DNA of 64,000 bases from an uncultured Desulfomicrobiaceae bacterium (GTDB lineage: Bacteria; Desulfobacterota; Desulfovibrionia; Desulfovibrionales; Desulfomicrobiaceae), in assembly GCA_937989665.1 (NCBI GenBank), contig CALKRN010000007.1, positions 1 through 64,000 on the forward strand, written 5' to 3'. The position numbers were made by a program, and so were the translations under genes. The notes beneath the pieces are model-generated. The model ran no database searches, was not told where the DNA came from, and was given only the letters and a program-made list of their open reading frames with translations. Of this stretch, positions 1 to 9,126 are shown one piece after another (positions within the stretch are counted from its first letter, which is position 1; each line of letters starts with the position of its first letter).

Positions 1-1
1 C

Positions 2-178
2 GTCTGGGTCTTTGAGTTCAAGGTCGTGGACGGCGATGCCCCCACCGGTGCGGCCCTGGCCCAGCTCAAGGCCAAAGACTACGCCGCCAAATACCGCGCC
101 CCAGGCGTCCAGGTCCTGGAGGTAGGCGTGGAGTTTTCCAAGACAAAGCGCCAGATCGTCGGCTGGGAGGTGGGCTGA
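2..178 (+). CDS. C-terminal end of a PD-(D/E)XK nuclease-superfamily protein (DUF1703/AAA-ATPase-like family), truncated by the window edge
   Basis: An open frame enters from the left edge and stops at 176-178, leaving 58 residues. It contains VFEFKVVDGD, which matches the E-x-K strand of a PD-(D/E)XK fold, then ALAQLKAKDYAAKY and a VGVEFSKTKR segment close to the end. This arrangement is typical of the C-terminal nuclease-like domain of the DUF1703 / AAA-ATPase-like family, common in anaerobes and of unknown physiological role. The N-terminal ATPase-like part would lie outside the window. The assignment rests on these motifs alone. Confidence 0.7.
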   Translation, partial: VWVFEFKVVDGDAPTGAALAQLKAKDYAAKYRAPGVQVLEVGVEFSKTKRQIVGWEVG

Positions 179-243
179 GGGCCGGGCCCCGAGGCTGGCC
201 GTCGGTACTTCTCAACAACCATCTTCCCTCCGACCAGGCCCCG

Positions 244-1227
244 TTACTCACCACATGAAGATGGCGTGGGGTGCTCTCGACTAGCAGAAGAAGCCTTGGG
301 GCGTCGGGGACTTTCCCCCTCCAATGCAACCATGGCTGCGCCCAGGAGCCCTGCTGCGGGATGGGTAACCAGGTACAGTGGGATGGCCGCCAAGAAGGCC
401 TCGTAGCCACGGCAACGACGAAACTCCTCGAGAAAGATCGCTTCCTCGAAAAACCATGGATTGCGCGCCGCAACCCCGCCAGCCACAAAGATGCCCTCCG
501 AGGGGAGAGTCGCCAGGGCCAAAAAGCGCAGGGCTCGCCCATAAAGTTGGGCAAAAGTATGCACCGTGGGATGGCCGGGACTGAGCTTCGCCGCAACAGC
601 TGCTGGTTCAAGGATCTCGCCGGTCTGCCAATGGTGGACCCGCGCCAGACCTGGTCCGGAAACGACAGCATCCAAAATCGCCCCCCCAGCCTCAGCCAAC
701 ACCAAGTCCTGGAGAGGACGCTCCTCAGGGGTGAAGGGATACGGCGCATGTCCCAATTCCATGGCAAGGGGAGTCCAGCCCTTCTTGCAGGGGACAAGCA
801 CACTGGCCCCGAAACCAGTACCAGCCCCGGCCACTGCCCGCGGCCCTGGATGCGGGCTTCCTGCCTGAAGGATACGGCCCGAAGCCATCACCTCGGGATG
901 CAAGGTGGCATACGCTTGGGCGACAAAGTCGTTGACCACGACCGCCTGGCCCCCGAGACATGGGTCCTGCACATCCACCACCAACCCAGCATTGGGCAGC
1001 CATGCCTTCCCCTCCCGCACCGCCCCTGCCACGGCCAAGACCACGGCATCAGCGTGCTGGGGCTCAAGGCCAAGACCCTTCTCCTGAGCAAGGCCAAGGA
1101 GGCCAGCAAGATGCGGGGCAGCGGCCGTTGGCACCACCACCGTTCGCTCCAGCCAAGGCCACGGGGTCAATTGGGCCACGGCAAAGCGCGCCGAAGTCCC
1201 CCCAATATCCGCCACCAGCACCGGCAT
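244..1227 (-). CDS. glk: Glucokinase (ROK-unrelated, bacterial Glk family)
   Basis: This 327-residue protein is predicted to phosphorylate glucose with ATP to glucose-6-phosphate in the cytoplasm. The N-terminus carries the phosphate-binding motif ADIGGTSARFA (about residues 6-16). VVNDFVAQAYA supplies the conserved sugar-binding Asn-Asp pair, GAGTGFGAS is the second phosphate loop, and MELGH provides the catalytic-region Glu-x-Gly-His. FVAGGVAAR near residue 250 is the adenosine motif. Length fits the family (about 320-340). It starts 48 bp downstream of the metK stop on the same strand and may be the last gene of that transcript. The C-terminal tail is Ser/Pro-rich and poorly conserved in look. 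Confidence 0.9.
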   Translation of the reverse strand: MPVLVADIGGTSARFAVAQLTPWPWLERTVVVPTAAAPHLAGLLGLAQEKGLGLEPQHADAVVLAVAGAVREGKAWLPNAGLVVDVQDPCLGGQAVVVNDFVAQAYATLHPEVMASGRILQAGSPHPGPRAVAGAGTGFGASVLVPCKKGWTPLAMELGHAPYPFTPEERPLQDLVLAEAGGAILDAVVSGPGLARVHHWQTGEILEPAAVAAKLSPGHPTVHTFAQLYGRALRFLALATLPSEGIFVAGGVAARNPWFFEEAIFLEEFRRCRGYEAFLAAIPLYLVTHPAAGLLGAAMVALEGESPRRPKASSASREHPTPSSCGE

Positions 1228-1275
1228 GGCCTCCTCCCCAATGGCAACCGGCCGGGGAAACCCCGGCCCGGAGCA

Positions 1276-2445
1276 TTAGATTTTCACTGCGGTGCGCAGG
1301 TCGTCCACTGCATCAGTCGCTTCCCAGGGGAAGAGAACATCCTCGCGGCCAAAGTGGCCATAGCAAGCCGTCTTTTTGTAGATAGGCTGAATGAGGTTCA
1401 GGCGCTTGATGATAAAATATGGCCGCAGATCAAAGACCTCTTGCACGGCGCGGGTGAGGACCTCGTCTGGCACGACCCCAGTGCCGCCCGTTGTCACCAG
1501 CACCGAGACGGGCTCGGCCACACCAATGGCATAAGCAATCTGCACCTCGCAGGTCTGGGCCAAACCAGCAGCAACGACGTTCTTGGCCACATAGCGCGCC
1601 ATGTAGGCCCCCGAGCGGTCCACCTTGGAGGGGTCCTTGCCCGAGAATGCACCACCGCCATGATTACCCATGCCACCGTAAGTATCGTTGATGATCTTGC
1701 GTCCTGTGAGGCCACAATCTGCCAGCGGCCCACCCACCACAAAGCGACCCGTGGTGTTGATGAAGATGCGCGTCTTCTCGTCGAGCATGGCCGGCGGCAG
1801 GGTCTTACGAATGACCTCGGCCTCGATAGCCGCCGACAGATCGGCGTGGGTGATGTCTGGGCTATGCTGGGAAGAGACGACCACGTTATCGATCCGCACT
1901 GGTTTGCCCTGGCGGTACTCTACCGAGACCTGGGTTTTGCCATCGGGCCGCAGGAAAGGAAGGACGCCGGTCTTGCGCACCTCTGCCAGACGGCGAGAGA
2001 GGGCATGGGCAAAATAAATGGGCGCCGGCATGAGCGTCGGGGTTTCTGTCGTCGCATAGCCAAACATCATGCCCTGGTCACCAGCCCCTTGGTCTTCGGG
2101 CCGCTCGCGGTTCACCCCCATGGCAATGTCCGGGGACTGTTTGTCGATGGAAGAGAGGACCGCACAGGTGGTGGCATCAAAGCCCATATCCGAGCTCACG
2201 TACCCGATCTCTCGCACCGTGGATCGCACGATCTCCGGCAAATCCGCCCAGGCAGTTGTGGTAATCTCGCCAGCAATAATCGCCATGCCGGTGGTGACCA
2301 TGGTCTCGCACGCCACCCGGGCATGGGGGTCTTGAGCGAGGAGACAATCGAGGACCGCATCAGAAATTTGATCCGCCACTTTATCAGGATGCCCCTCCGT
2401 GACTGACTCGGAGGTAAAGAGGTAGTGCTCTGCATTGAGAATCAT
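1276..2445 (-). CDS. metK: S-adenosylmethionine synthetase
   Basis: MetK makes S-adenosylmethionine from methionine and ATP. The 389-residue product begins [15 protein letters not shown] and carries [10 protein letters not shown], the ATP loop [12 protein letters not shown] (about residue 118) and the C-terminal [16 protein letters not shown] motif that binds phosphate and Mg2+. The frame is open 31 codons further upstream, but only the ATG at 2445 has a ribosome site (GGAG) and the conserved N-terminus. It lies 10 bp after ahcY on the same strand, giving the operon sahR-ahcY-metK that runs the SAM/SAH cycle. Regulation is probably through the SahR site upstream of sahR. Confidence 0.96.
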   Translation of the reverse strand: MILNAEHYLFTSESVTEGHPDKVADQISDAVLDCLLAQDPHARVACETMVTTGMAIIAGEITTTAWADLPEIVRSTVREIGYVSSDMGFDATTCAVLSSIDKQSPDIAMGVNRERPEDQGAGDQGMMFGYATTETPTLMPAPIYFAHALSRRLAEVRKTGVLPFLRPDGKTQVSVEYRQGKPVRIDNVVVSSQHSPDITHADLSAAIEAEVIRKTLPPAMLDEKTRIFINTTGRFVVGGPLADCGLTGRKIINDTYGGMGNHGGGAFSGKDPSKVDRSGAYMARYVAKNVVAAGLAQTCEVQIAYAIGVAEPVSVLVTTGGTGVVPDEVLTRAVQEVFDLRPYFIIKRLNLIQPIYKKTACYGHFGREDVLFPWEATDAVDDLRTAVKI

Positions 2446-2455
2446 GATGTACTCC

Positions 2456-3877
2456 TTAGTAGCGATAGTGATCTGGTTTGAATGGTCCCTCCACAGGCAC
2501 CCCGATATAGGCCGCCTGCTCAGGAGAGAGCCGCTCAAGCTTTACCCCCAAACGTTCCAGGTGGAGCCGTGCCACCTCTTCGTCCAGACGCTTGGGCAGT
2601 GTCATGACCTGCGGCGGATAGCGGTGGGTGGCGAGGTCAATCTGGGCCAGCACCTGGTTGGTAAACGAATTGGACATGACAAAACTCGGATGTCCGGTGG
2701 CGCACCCCAAGTTAACTAACCGCCCTTCGGCAAGCACGATAAGACTTTTGCCGGAAGGTAAAATCCATTTATCCACCTGGGGCTTAATGGGCACCCGGCG
2801 GCAACCTGGGGTACGCTCGAAATAGCCCATGTCGATTTCATTATCGAAGTGACCGATATTGCACAGGATGGCCTCGTCTTTCATGCGTTCCATGTGCTCG
2901 CCACGAATGACATGATAATTGCCAGTGGCGGTGACAAAGATATCGCCGCGCTCGCAGGCCTCATCCATGACGGTGACTTCATAGCCCTCCATGACCGCCT
3001 GCAAAGCGCAGATGGGGTCGCACTCCGTAACAATCACCCGGGCGCCAAAACCCCGCATGGACTGAGCACAGCCCTTGCCCACATCACCATAGCCAGCCAC
3101 CACCACAATCTTGCCAGCCACCATGATGTCTGTGGCCCGCTTGATGCCATCGGCAAGAGATTCCCGGCACCCATAGAGATTATCAAACTTGGATTTAGTG
3201 ACTGAATCATTGACGTTGTAGGCCGGGAACAACAGCTCTCCGGCTTTGGCCATCTGGTAGAGGCGGTGCACCCCGGTAGTTGTCTCTTCAGAAACACCAC
3301 GGATCTTTGCCGCCATGGCCGTCCATTTGCCTGGCGCCGTGGCAAGAGCATGCTTGAGTCGAGCCAAGACGCAAGCCCATTCTTTGTTGTCCGTGGGTTC
3401 GTCTAGAAAGGAAGGATCCCGCTCTGCCCGCACCCCCTGATGCACCAAAAGCGTGGCATCGCCACCGTCATCCACAATCAGGTCTGGCCCCGTCCCATCC
3501 GGCCAAGTAAGGGCCATCTCCGTGCACCACCAGTAGTCCTCCAGGGTTTCCCCCTTCCAGGCAAATACGGCGCCAAGCTTCTGGGCCACAACGGCTGCGG
3601 CCGCGTGGTCCTGGGTGGAAAAGATGTTGCACGAGGCCCAGCGCACATCGGCCCCCAAGGCATGGAGCGTCTTGATGAGCATCGCCGTCTGGATGGTCAT
3701 GTGCAGGCTGCCCGATACCCGCAAGCCCGCCAATGGTTTGGAGGCACCATACCGGTCCATGAGGGCCATAAGCCCCGGCATCTCGCGCTCGGCAAGCTCC
3801 ATTTCCTTGATGCCCCATTGGGCGAGGCCCATATCCGCTACCTGATACGGCAGCGACAAATCCAATGGTTTTGTCAT
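2456..3877 (-). CDS. ahcY: Adenosylhomocysteinase (S-adenosylhomocysteine hydrolase)
   Basis: AhcY hydrolyses S-adenosylhomocysteine, the inhibitory product of SAM-dependent methylation, to adenosine and homocysteine with a tightly bound NAD. The 473-residue protein shows the substrate-domain segments [10 protein letters not shown] and STQDHAAAA, and VHRLYQM. The Rossmann motif [13 protein letters not shown] lies near residue 265, and the C-terminal lid ends in KPDHYRY, which is the family's NAD-contacting tail. Length is that of the long bacterial form. Its start codon overlaps the sahR stop by 4 bp (ATGA type), so translation is coupled to the regulator. Confidence 0.97.
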   Translation of the reverse strand: MTKPLDLSLPYQVADMGLAQWGIKEMELAEREMPGLMALMDRYGASKPLAGLRVSGSLHMTIQTAMLIKTLHALGADVRWASCNIFSTQDHAAAAVVAQKLGAVFAWKGETLEDYWWCTEMALTWPDGTGPDLIVDDGGDATLLVHQGVRAERDPSFLDEPTDNKEWACVLARLKHALATAPGKWTAMAAKIRGVSEETTTGVHRLYQMAKAGELLFPAYNVNDSVTKSKFDNLYGCRESLADGIKRATDIMVAGKIVVVAGYGDVGKGCAQSMRGFGARVIVTECDPICALQAVMEGYEVTVMDEACERGDIFVTATGNYHVIRGEHMERMKDEAILCNIGHFDNEIDMGYFERTPGCRRVPIKPQVDKWILPSGKSLIVLAEGRLVNLGCATGHPSFVMSNSFTNQVLAQIDLATHRYPPQVMTLPKRLDEEVARLHLERLGVKLERLSPEQAAYIGVPVEGPFKPDHYRY

Positions 3878-4833
3878 GATTCCTCCTTTGGAGATACACT
3901 GTCAGCGCCTTGCGGCCGCTGGGCCACCAGCAAGATGAGCCCTAACCGGCTTGGCAAAGGATAGGTACGGGTTAACACCACATGAAAACCGGCCTCCACG
4001 ACCCAGGCCTCCAAGACGTCTGGGGAAAATCCGAGCCAATGGTCACCATGACGCCGCCGTAATCGCTCCTCCCCGTGAGAGGCGTAATCGGCAATGATAA
4101 GGCGTCCACCAGCAGACACTGCCCGGGCCGCTTCCAGCAACACTGCCTGGGGCCGTGGCAGGTGATGCAGGACAAGCGAGAGCACGGCGGCATCGGCCTC
4201 ACCATCGCGCACCGGCAAATGCTCCAGGTCCCCCAAACGAAGACTCACCCCCGCAAGCCCCTGGGTGCGCCGGGCTGCGGCCTCAAGCATGCGCGGCGAG
4301 TGATCCACCCCCACGACAGCTCGACCACTGGCCGCCAGGCGCTCCACAAGAAACCCCGGACCACACCCAAGGTCCACCACAGTCTGGACACCATCCAGGT
4401 GCTCCATGACAAGGGCATCGAGATCAACATCCCCCAAGACCTCCTGGGACAGGGCCTTCCATTCACCCGCAAGGGCATCAAAAAACCGCACCGAAGAGCG
4501 CCGCCGTTCCACGAGGACTGCCGTCGCCCGGTCGCGATCTGCCTGGATTTGCGGGTCTTGAGTCAGGGCCGCCAATACCGGCACCACAATGGGCGGCACC
4601 GGATCCGGCACCCGGTACAGGGCCCATGCTCCACTGCGCGTGCACCACAAAATGCCGGCGTCCACCAAAATCTTGAGGTGTCGCGACACCCGCGACTGCC
4701 CCATACCAAGCACTGCCACGGCCTCACCGACGCTGAGTTCATGACCCGCCAACAACGCCACCAGCCGCAACCGCGTGGCATCAGCCAAGGCCTTAGTCTG
4801 GGCCAACAGGTCATCAAATGCCGAAAGACTCAT
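3874..4833 (-). CDS. sahR: SahR-type ArsR-family regulator with C-terminal methyltransferase-like domain
   Basis: This 319-residue protein has an N-terminal ArsR winged helix (about residues 1-85, with [19 protein letters not shown] and [14 protein letters not shown]). A class I SAM-methyltransferase fold follows, with motif [16 protein letters not shown] near residue 165. Fusions of this kind next to ahcY and metK match SahR, described in Proteobacteria including Desulfovibrionales as an SAH-responsive repressor of the SAM cycle. It is first in the operon. The ATG at 4833 is chosen because the frame's only upstream start, a TTG at 4884, is the -35 box of the promoter. AGGA lies 9 bases before the ATG. 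A plain ArsR/methyltransferase is the alternative. Confidence 0.88.
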   Translation of the reverse strand: MSLSAFDDLLAQTKALADATRLRLVALLAGHELSVGEAVAVLGMGQSRVSRHLKILVDAGILWCTRSGAWALYRVPDPVPPIVVPVLAALTQDPQIQADRDRATAVLVERRRSSVRFFDALAGEWKALSQEVLGDVDLDALVMEHLDGVQTVVDLGCGPGFLVERLAASGRAVVGVDHSPRMLEAAARRTQGLAGVSLRLGDLEHLPVRDGEADAAVLSLVLHHLPRPQAVLLEAARAVSAGGRLIIADYASHGEERLRRRHGDHWLGFSPDVLEAWVVEAGFHVVLTRTYPLPSRLGLILLVAQRPQGADSVSPKEES

Positions 4834-4850
4834 ATCAAGATATCCTGATA
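4833..4850. promoter_or_regulatory. Probable SahR operator
   Basis: TATCAAGATATCCTGATA is an 18-bp near-perfect palindrome (one mismatched pair). It begins 4 bases after the -10 box and ends on the first base of the sahR start codon, covering the expected transcription start and the ribosome site. This is the layout expected for autorepression by an ArsR-type dimer. Assignment to SahR is inferred from adjacency. Confidence 0.65.
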
Positions 4851-4854
4851 TTAG

Positions 4855-4884
4855 CAAATACCCTTCTTTTTCTTCTGCTGTCAA
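4855..4884 (-). promoter_or_regulatory. Promoter of sahR-ahcY-metK
   Basis: On the minus strand a consensus -35 box TTGACA (4884-4879) is followed after 18 bases by TATTTG (4860-4855). It is positioned to start transcription at the SahR palindrome just downstream. Called by eye; the -10 box is weak. Confidence 0.6.
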
Positions 4885-5315
4885 GCCATTGCACCGCCGC
4901 GGTTCTCACGCCGCTGGTGTGCCACGCAGCCATAAGGATTTTCCCCGCCGAAAGTCCTCCACACCGCACGGCCACAGCAGCGCCAGCACCAAGGGCAGAC
5001 CTTTCTCCCTCCGAGAACGACCCAAGGTCACCACGTTGATTGTCACTTCATGGGACGAAAAAGCACTCGACTCCAAGCTCCCCCATTGGCGCTCGTGCCT
5101 TTCCAGTACTCGACATGCCGGATGCTCTGACTTGCGGGCTAAATTGCCGAAAAATAGTGCGCCGATACCTGGACTCTGTGCCGCAAAACAGAAACGACAA
5201 ATTCTCCACGGCCTTGCTCGCTTTGCCTGCAGCGAAAATGCTTTGGCGCCCCTGCTGCCCGAGGTTGTGTCCACGCCCATCCCCGACTAGGGACGGATTT
5301 TTTCAAGGAGGCAGG
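4885..5315. other. Intergenic region with no recognisable gene
   Basis: About 430 bp between the divergent sahR operon and the exporter gene. Short frames exist on both strands but none has a ribosome site, known motif or convincing composition. It should hold the promoter of the exporter; I could not pick a clear one. Confidence 0.5.
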
Positions 5316-6170
5316 ATGCGCATCTATCTCCAGCTGCTGGGTTCTGTTGTCTTGTGGGGCGGCACATGGATCTCTGGCCGGCTCCTGGCTGGCAGCATGC
5401 CGGCCTTTTCCGCCGCCTTTCTGCGTTTTGCCGTGGCTTCGGTCTTTTTGCTGGGCTGGACGTGGTGGCACGGCAACCAGCTGCCGCGGCCACCGCGCCA
5501 TTGGGGTCTTGTCCTCCTGCTTGGAGCCACGGGCATCTTTGCCTACAATTTCTTTTTTTTCACCGGCCTAGCCACCGTGCCGGCAGGACGGGCGGCCCTG
5601 ATTATCGCCACCGCCCCCCTTGTCATCACCCTGGTAAGCCCCCGCGGTCGCCGCCCGCAGGTCTTACTCGGTGCCCTGCTTGCCCTCATCGGGGCGGCCA
5701 CGGTCCTTGCCCAAGGCGCCCCGTGGAAACTTTTACGCACCGGACTTGGCCATGGGGATCTCGCCATCCTCGGCTGTGTGGCCAGCTGGAGCGCCTACTC
5801 CCTTCTCAATACCCAGGCCACACGCACCATGGAACCCCTCACCGCGGTCACCTGGGCCTGCCTGGCCGGCACGGCCATGCTCGCCCTCCCAGCCCTCCGG
5901 GAAGGGGTCATCGCCCATGCCCAGGCTGCAAGCCTTATCGACTGGGGAAACATCGTCTTTTTGGGCGTTTTGGCCACTGGGGTGGCCTTTACCTGGTATG
6001 TGCGCGGCATCCAGGCCATCGGTGCTGCCCGTGCCGGAGTCTTCATCAACCTCGTGCCGGTGTGCGCTGTCGTTCTCGCCTGGCTCCTCTTGGGTGAGCC
6101 CATCCATCCAAGCCTGCTTATGGGCGGGGCGTTGGTCCTGGCGGGGGTGCGCCTTGCCAACCACCCCTAG
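5316..6170 (+). CDS. EamA/DMT-superfamily permease
   Basis: A 284-residue inner-membrane protein with about ten hydrophobic segments and the internal two-fold EamA repeat expected of drug/metabolite transporters (family length about 280-300). Recognisable elements are GGTWISGRLL in the first helix, LRFAVASVFLLGW in the second, and the C-terminal LLGEPIHPSLLMGGALVLAGV that is very typical of the second EamA unit. The substrate cannot be read from sequence. The frame is open further upstream, but the ATG at 5316 has an AAGGAGG ribosome site and starts directly at the first helix. Its stop overlaps the convergent DUF456 gene by 4 bp. Confidence 0.88.
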   Translation: MRIYLQLLGSVVLWGGTWISGRLLAGSMPAFSAAFLRFAVASVFLLGWTWWHGNQLPRPPRHWGLVLLLGATGIFAYNFFFFTGLATVPAGRAALIIATAPLVITLVSPRGRRPQVLLGALLALIGAATVLAQGAPWKLLRTGLGHGDLAILGCVASWSAYSLLNTQATRTMEPLTAVTWACLAGTAMLALPALREGVIAHAQAASLIDWGNIVFLGVLATGVAFTWYVRGIQAIGAARAGVFINLVPVCAVVLAWLLLGEPIHPSLLMGGALVLAGVRLANHP

Positions 6171-6664
6171 CCTTCCCAAATGCGCCCAAGCATGAGGGCG
6201 AGCATCACCGCGCCCAGGACCATCTTCGCCACCATGCCCCCCACTCGGCCCGAAAGCGCCCCAAAGGCCGCCTCGTGCGCCAGTCGCCAGGACACCCCCT
6301 GCAGGAGTTCTCCCACCAAACAACCGAAATAGGCCCCAGCCACTGCCCCCACGAGCCCGCCAAGTCCAAAGGCGATGGGTGCGCCGAGGAGCGCTCCTCC
6401 AAACGCTCCTAGCATGGCCAAGAAGCTCCCTTTTGCCGAGGCCCCGGCTCGACGCGCCTGGCGATCCTGCAACCACCACTCCAGTCCCTCTCCCACTCCC
6501 GCAGCGGCCACAAGTACGGCCCACGTCCCCACGCCTGCCGCATGGATCCCAGCCCAAGCACCGAAGGCGAACAGCACGAGCATGACCCAATTTGCTGGCA
6601 AGGACACTACATGCAGCCCAAAGGCGGTCATCAACAACAGGCTAAGCCCGACATCCATCAGCAT
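6167..6664 (-). CDS. DUF456-family membrane protein
   Basis: A 165-residue, very hydrophobic protein with several glycine-rich membrane helices. Recognisable segments are PANWVMLVLFAFGAW near the start, then GEGLEWW, GGALLGAPIAFGLGGLVGA and GAYFGCLVGELL. This pattern fits the DUF456 family, whose function is unknown. The ATG at 6664 has GGAGG seven bases upstream and overlaps the end of the sensor gene by 7 bp, suggesting translational coupling. An ATG at 6658 in a TGATG junction is an alternative start. Confidence 0.8.
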   Translation of the reverse strand: MLMDVGLSLLLMTAFGLHVVSLPANWVMLVLFAFGAWAGIHAAGVGTWAVLVAAAGVGEGLEWWLQDRQARRAGASAKGSFLAMLGAFGGALLGAPIAFGLGGLVGAVAGAYFGCLVGELLQGVSWRLAHEAAFGALSGRVGGMVAKMVLGAVMLALMLGRIWEG

Positions 6665-9126
6665 TCCGCCACCTCCACTCCTATCCATCGCAATACTCCA
6701 GCTATCTGGCGCATATCATAAGGTTTGGTGAGCACCGCGGCCATCCCTGCTTCGGCACACGCCTGGTGACGGGAAGGGTCCGTGTGGGCCGTCACCCCAA
6801 CCACAGGCAGGCCAATTCCCTGCTCCCGCAGGCGATGTACCGCCGCCACACCATCTAGGCCCGGCAGCTCCACATCCACCACCGCCAGGTCAAAACCCGT
6901 TGGTTCAGCCAAAGCTGCCTCCACCAACTGCAGGCCATCGTCCACCACCATCACCCGCCGTGCGCCAAGACGTACAAGAAGCGATTCCAACAAGGCCGCA
7001 TTGAAGGGATTATCCTCTGCCACAAGGACCTGAAACCCATGACCAGGAGGCGCTAGCCGCCCTGGCCTCGCCTCGTGGCCTTGTGCAGAAGCTGCAGCGC
7101 CCTCGCTCAACGCAGCGGCTTCACCCCCATGAAGAGCGCCTTCCCCGTCGAGGAGTGCAGATGCCGCAGCATCTTCCGGCAACGCGGCGGTCGCGATCCC
7201 TTCCCCTGGTGGCAGTTCCGGTGGCTGGAAGGCCCCTGCTGCTGACGACTCGTCTGGCACGGCCAACTCCACCGTGAACTGCATGCGGGTGCCGTTGGCA
7301 ACGACCTGCCGCATTACCCCCGACGCCCCCAAGGCGCGCACGGAGAGCTCCGCCACCAGCAGGTGCAGGGTCTCATCGTCGCAAACGGAGATATCCAGCA
7401 AAGCCTCGAGGTCCTCAGGTAACGGAGGCGGGACCCCGGGGCCCTGTACCACCACGGTGAGCTGCACCCCTTCAGGTTCACGGGTGGCGGATTCCAGGCC
7501 GAGGATCACCCGCGCCCCCTTGGCCCGCAAACACGTCCCCCAAAGCAGTTGTTCCACGGCCTGACGCAGCAACGCGGCATCCACAAGGACCTTGTCCGGA
7601 AGAGGGCCCAACGCCAGGTGGAGCCCCACGCCCCAGTGCTCTGCCCACGAACGGATATGGGCGACGGCCTTCCGGGCCAACGCCACGAGGGACGTGGGTT
7701 CGAGACGCAGAGACCATTGGCCCTGGCGAAACTGGATCAGCGCCAAAAACGTCGTCACCACCAACGGCACAGCACTCCCCAGGGCCTGGGGGTTCAAAAG
7801 CCCCTCTTCGATGCGCGCCAAGGCCTTGGCGCACAAGGCCAAGCCCGCACGCTGCCCTTGCCTCAAGCCTTCGTGGCGGACCAACCCAGCATCCACAAGC
7901 AAAAGACTCCGCGCCCCTACTCCGCCTGCCGGCCAAGGAAAAATCCCACCGAGGAGCCAGCGCCCAGCCCACTCCCCGTGCCACCACGGCCCAGGAGCGC
8001 ACAGCAGCGGACCAGGGGCCACCTCTTCCAGACGACGTCCGGCCACAGCGCCGGCCTCTTCTTTGAGACCTGCCAGCATGGCCCAGGTCGAATTAACCGC
8101 CACCACCTCGCCCGATGGGTCCACCAGGGCCAAGCCACAGTCCATAGCCATGGCCATACCCCGCCAGTTCTCCGCCTCCTGCCGCAAATAGGCCTCCACT
8201 TCCCGGCGGGAGGTGATATCCCAGAGGAGATACAACGCCAGCGGTGTTCGCTCCCAATGCAGCGGTGCTGTGGCGCGCATGGCCCATACCACGGTCCCAT
8301 CGCTGCGGCGCAAGGCCACTTCTCGCGCCAGCAGGAAATTATGCTCCCCGTCGGCCCTCTCCTCCACATCCGCCCAGCGACACCCCACATCGTGGCCCGC
8401 AGGAAGTCCCAGGTAGGTGGCTGCCGCAGGATTGACCCAGCGCACCAGCCCCTGCCCATCTACGAGAATCGCTGGCACCGGGATTCCATCCACGAATTCG
8501 GGAACCGACACCGCGAGGACCGGCGAGGGCCTATCCGCCAGGACCTGCCGCCGGGACCATATCCCTCCACCGCCGACGAGCACCCCTATCCCAGCCAATC
8601 CCCCCCACACCCACCACGGCCACCACGGCTGGTGGGGCTGGGGGATGGCCTGCCGCAGGTGGGCCAAGGCCTGACCAAGGGCAACGCTCGCCTCATGCGC
8701 TGTGCGCACCCATCGCTCGCGCTGCGACCGTGGGGCATCAGGACCGAAGGAGGCCACAACGCGCAGGGCATCTTCCAACAACCGGGCAGACTCGAGGAGA
8801 TCGCCCAGAGGCACGGCGGTCCCTTCGGGGAGCTGGGCGACGGCCACCTGCATGGCGTGCTCGCCACGAAGCAAGGTCTCAATCGCAGTGTTGAGACTCG
8901 TCAGGCCCTGGTGACGGCGGTCAAGGGGTAGGGTGTCGTCCAGGAAAAACCATAGCCAGGAGAGGCTATTTGATGCCGCCTGCAGATGCGCTGCCGCGAT
9001 GTCCACCTGGCTCCAGGCAAGAGATTGCGCATGGGCGCGGCGCTCTGCGTGGAGGTGGAACAACGCCCCCGTCAGCGCGACCCCCACCAAGGCCATCCCC
9101 ACGATCACCAAGCGCTCTCGTTTCAT
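6658..9126 (-). CDS. Degenerate hybrid sensor kinase (PAS domains, inactive kinase core, intact receiver)
   Basis: This 822-residue membrane protein has a first helix at about 6-24, a periplasmic helical segment, a second helix (WVWGGLAGIGVLVGGGGIW, about 170-190), PAS-like regions at about 215-420, a kinase-like core and a C-terminal receiver at about 695-815. The receiver looks functional: LVAEDNPFN, phosphoacceptor Asp in AVVDVELPGLDG, and VVGVTAHT followed by LTKPYD. The kinase core does not. I find no H-box histidine, the N-box reads QAVEQLLWGTCLRA without its Asn, and the ATP lid reads VVVQGPGVPP where Asp-x-Gly is expected. It probably acts through phosphorylation by, or sequestration of, another partner. 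The start overlaps the comF stop by 4 bp. Confidence 0.8.
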   Translation of the reverse strand: MKRERLVIVGMALVGVALTGALFHLHAERRAHAQSLAWSQVDIAAAHLQAASNSLSWLWFFLDDTLPLDRRHQGLTSLNTAIETLLRGEHAMQVAVAQLPEGTAVPLGDLLESARLLEDALRVVASFGPDAPRSQRERWVRTAHEASVALGQALAHLRQAIPQPHQPWWPWWVWGGLAGIGVLVGGGGIWSRRQVLADRPSPVLAVSVPEFVDGIPVPAILVDGQGLVRWVNPAAATYLGLPAGHDVGCRWADVEERADGEHNFLLAREVALRRSDGTVVWAMRATAPLHWERTPLALYLLWDITSRREVEAYLRQEAENWRGMAMAMDCGLALVDPSGEVVAVNSTWAMLAGLKEEAGAVAGRRLEEVAPGPLLCAPGPWWHGEWAGRWLLGGIFPWPAGGVGARSLLLVDAGLVRHEGLRQGQRAGLALCAKALARIEEGLLNPQALGSAVPLVVTTFLALIQFRQGQWSLRLEPTSLVALARKAVAHIRSWAEHWGVGLHLALGPLPDKVLVDAALLRQAVEQLLWGTCLRAKGARVILGLESATREPEGVQLTVVVQGPGVPPPLPEDLEALLDISVCDDETLHLLVAELSVRALGASGVMRQVVANGTRMQFTVELAVPDESSAAGAFQPPELPPGEGIATAALPEDAAASALLDGEGALHGGEAAALSEGAAASAQGHEARPGRLAPPGHGFQVLVAEDNPFNAALLESLLVRLGARRVMVVDDGLQLVEAALAEPTGFDLAVVDVELPGLDGVAAVHRLREQGIGLPVVGVTAHTDPSRHQACAEAGMAAVLTKPYDMRQIAGVLRWIGVEVAEC

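Noticed and set aside
271-2406. A plus-strand open frame of about 700 codons antisense to glk and metK
   Set aside because: Both minus-strand genes have full catalytic motifs; the long antisense frame is a by-product of high GC codon use and has no motif of its own.
5040-5315. N-terminal extension of the EamA exporter
   Set aside because: Frame is open, but the extension is not membrane-like, and the ATG at 5316 has a near-perfect ribosome site at the first helix.
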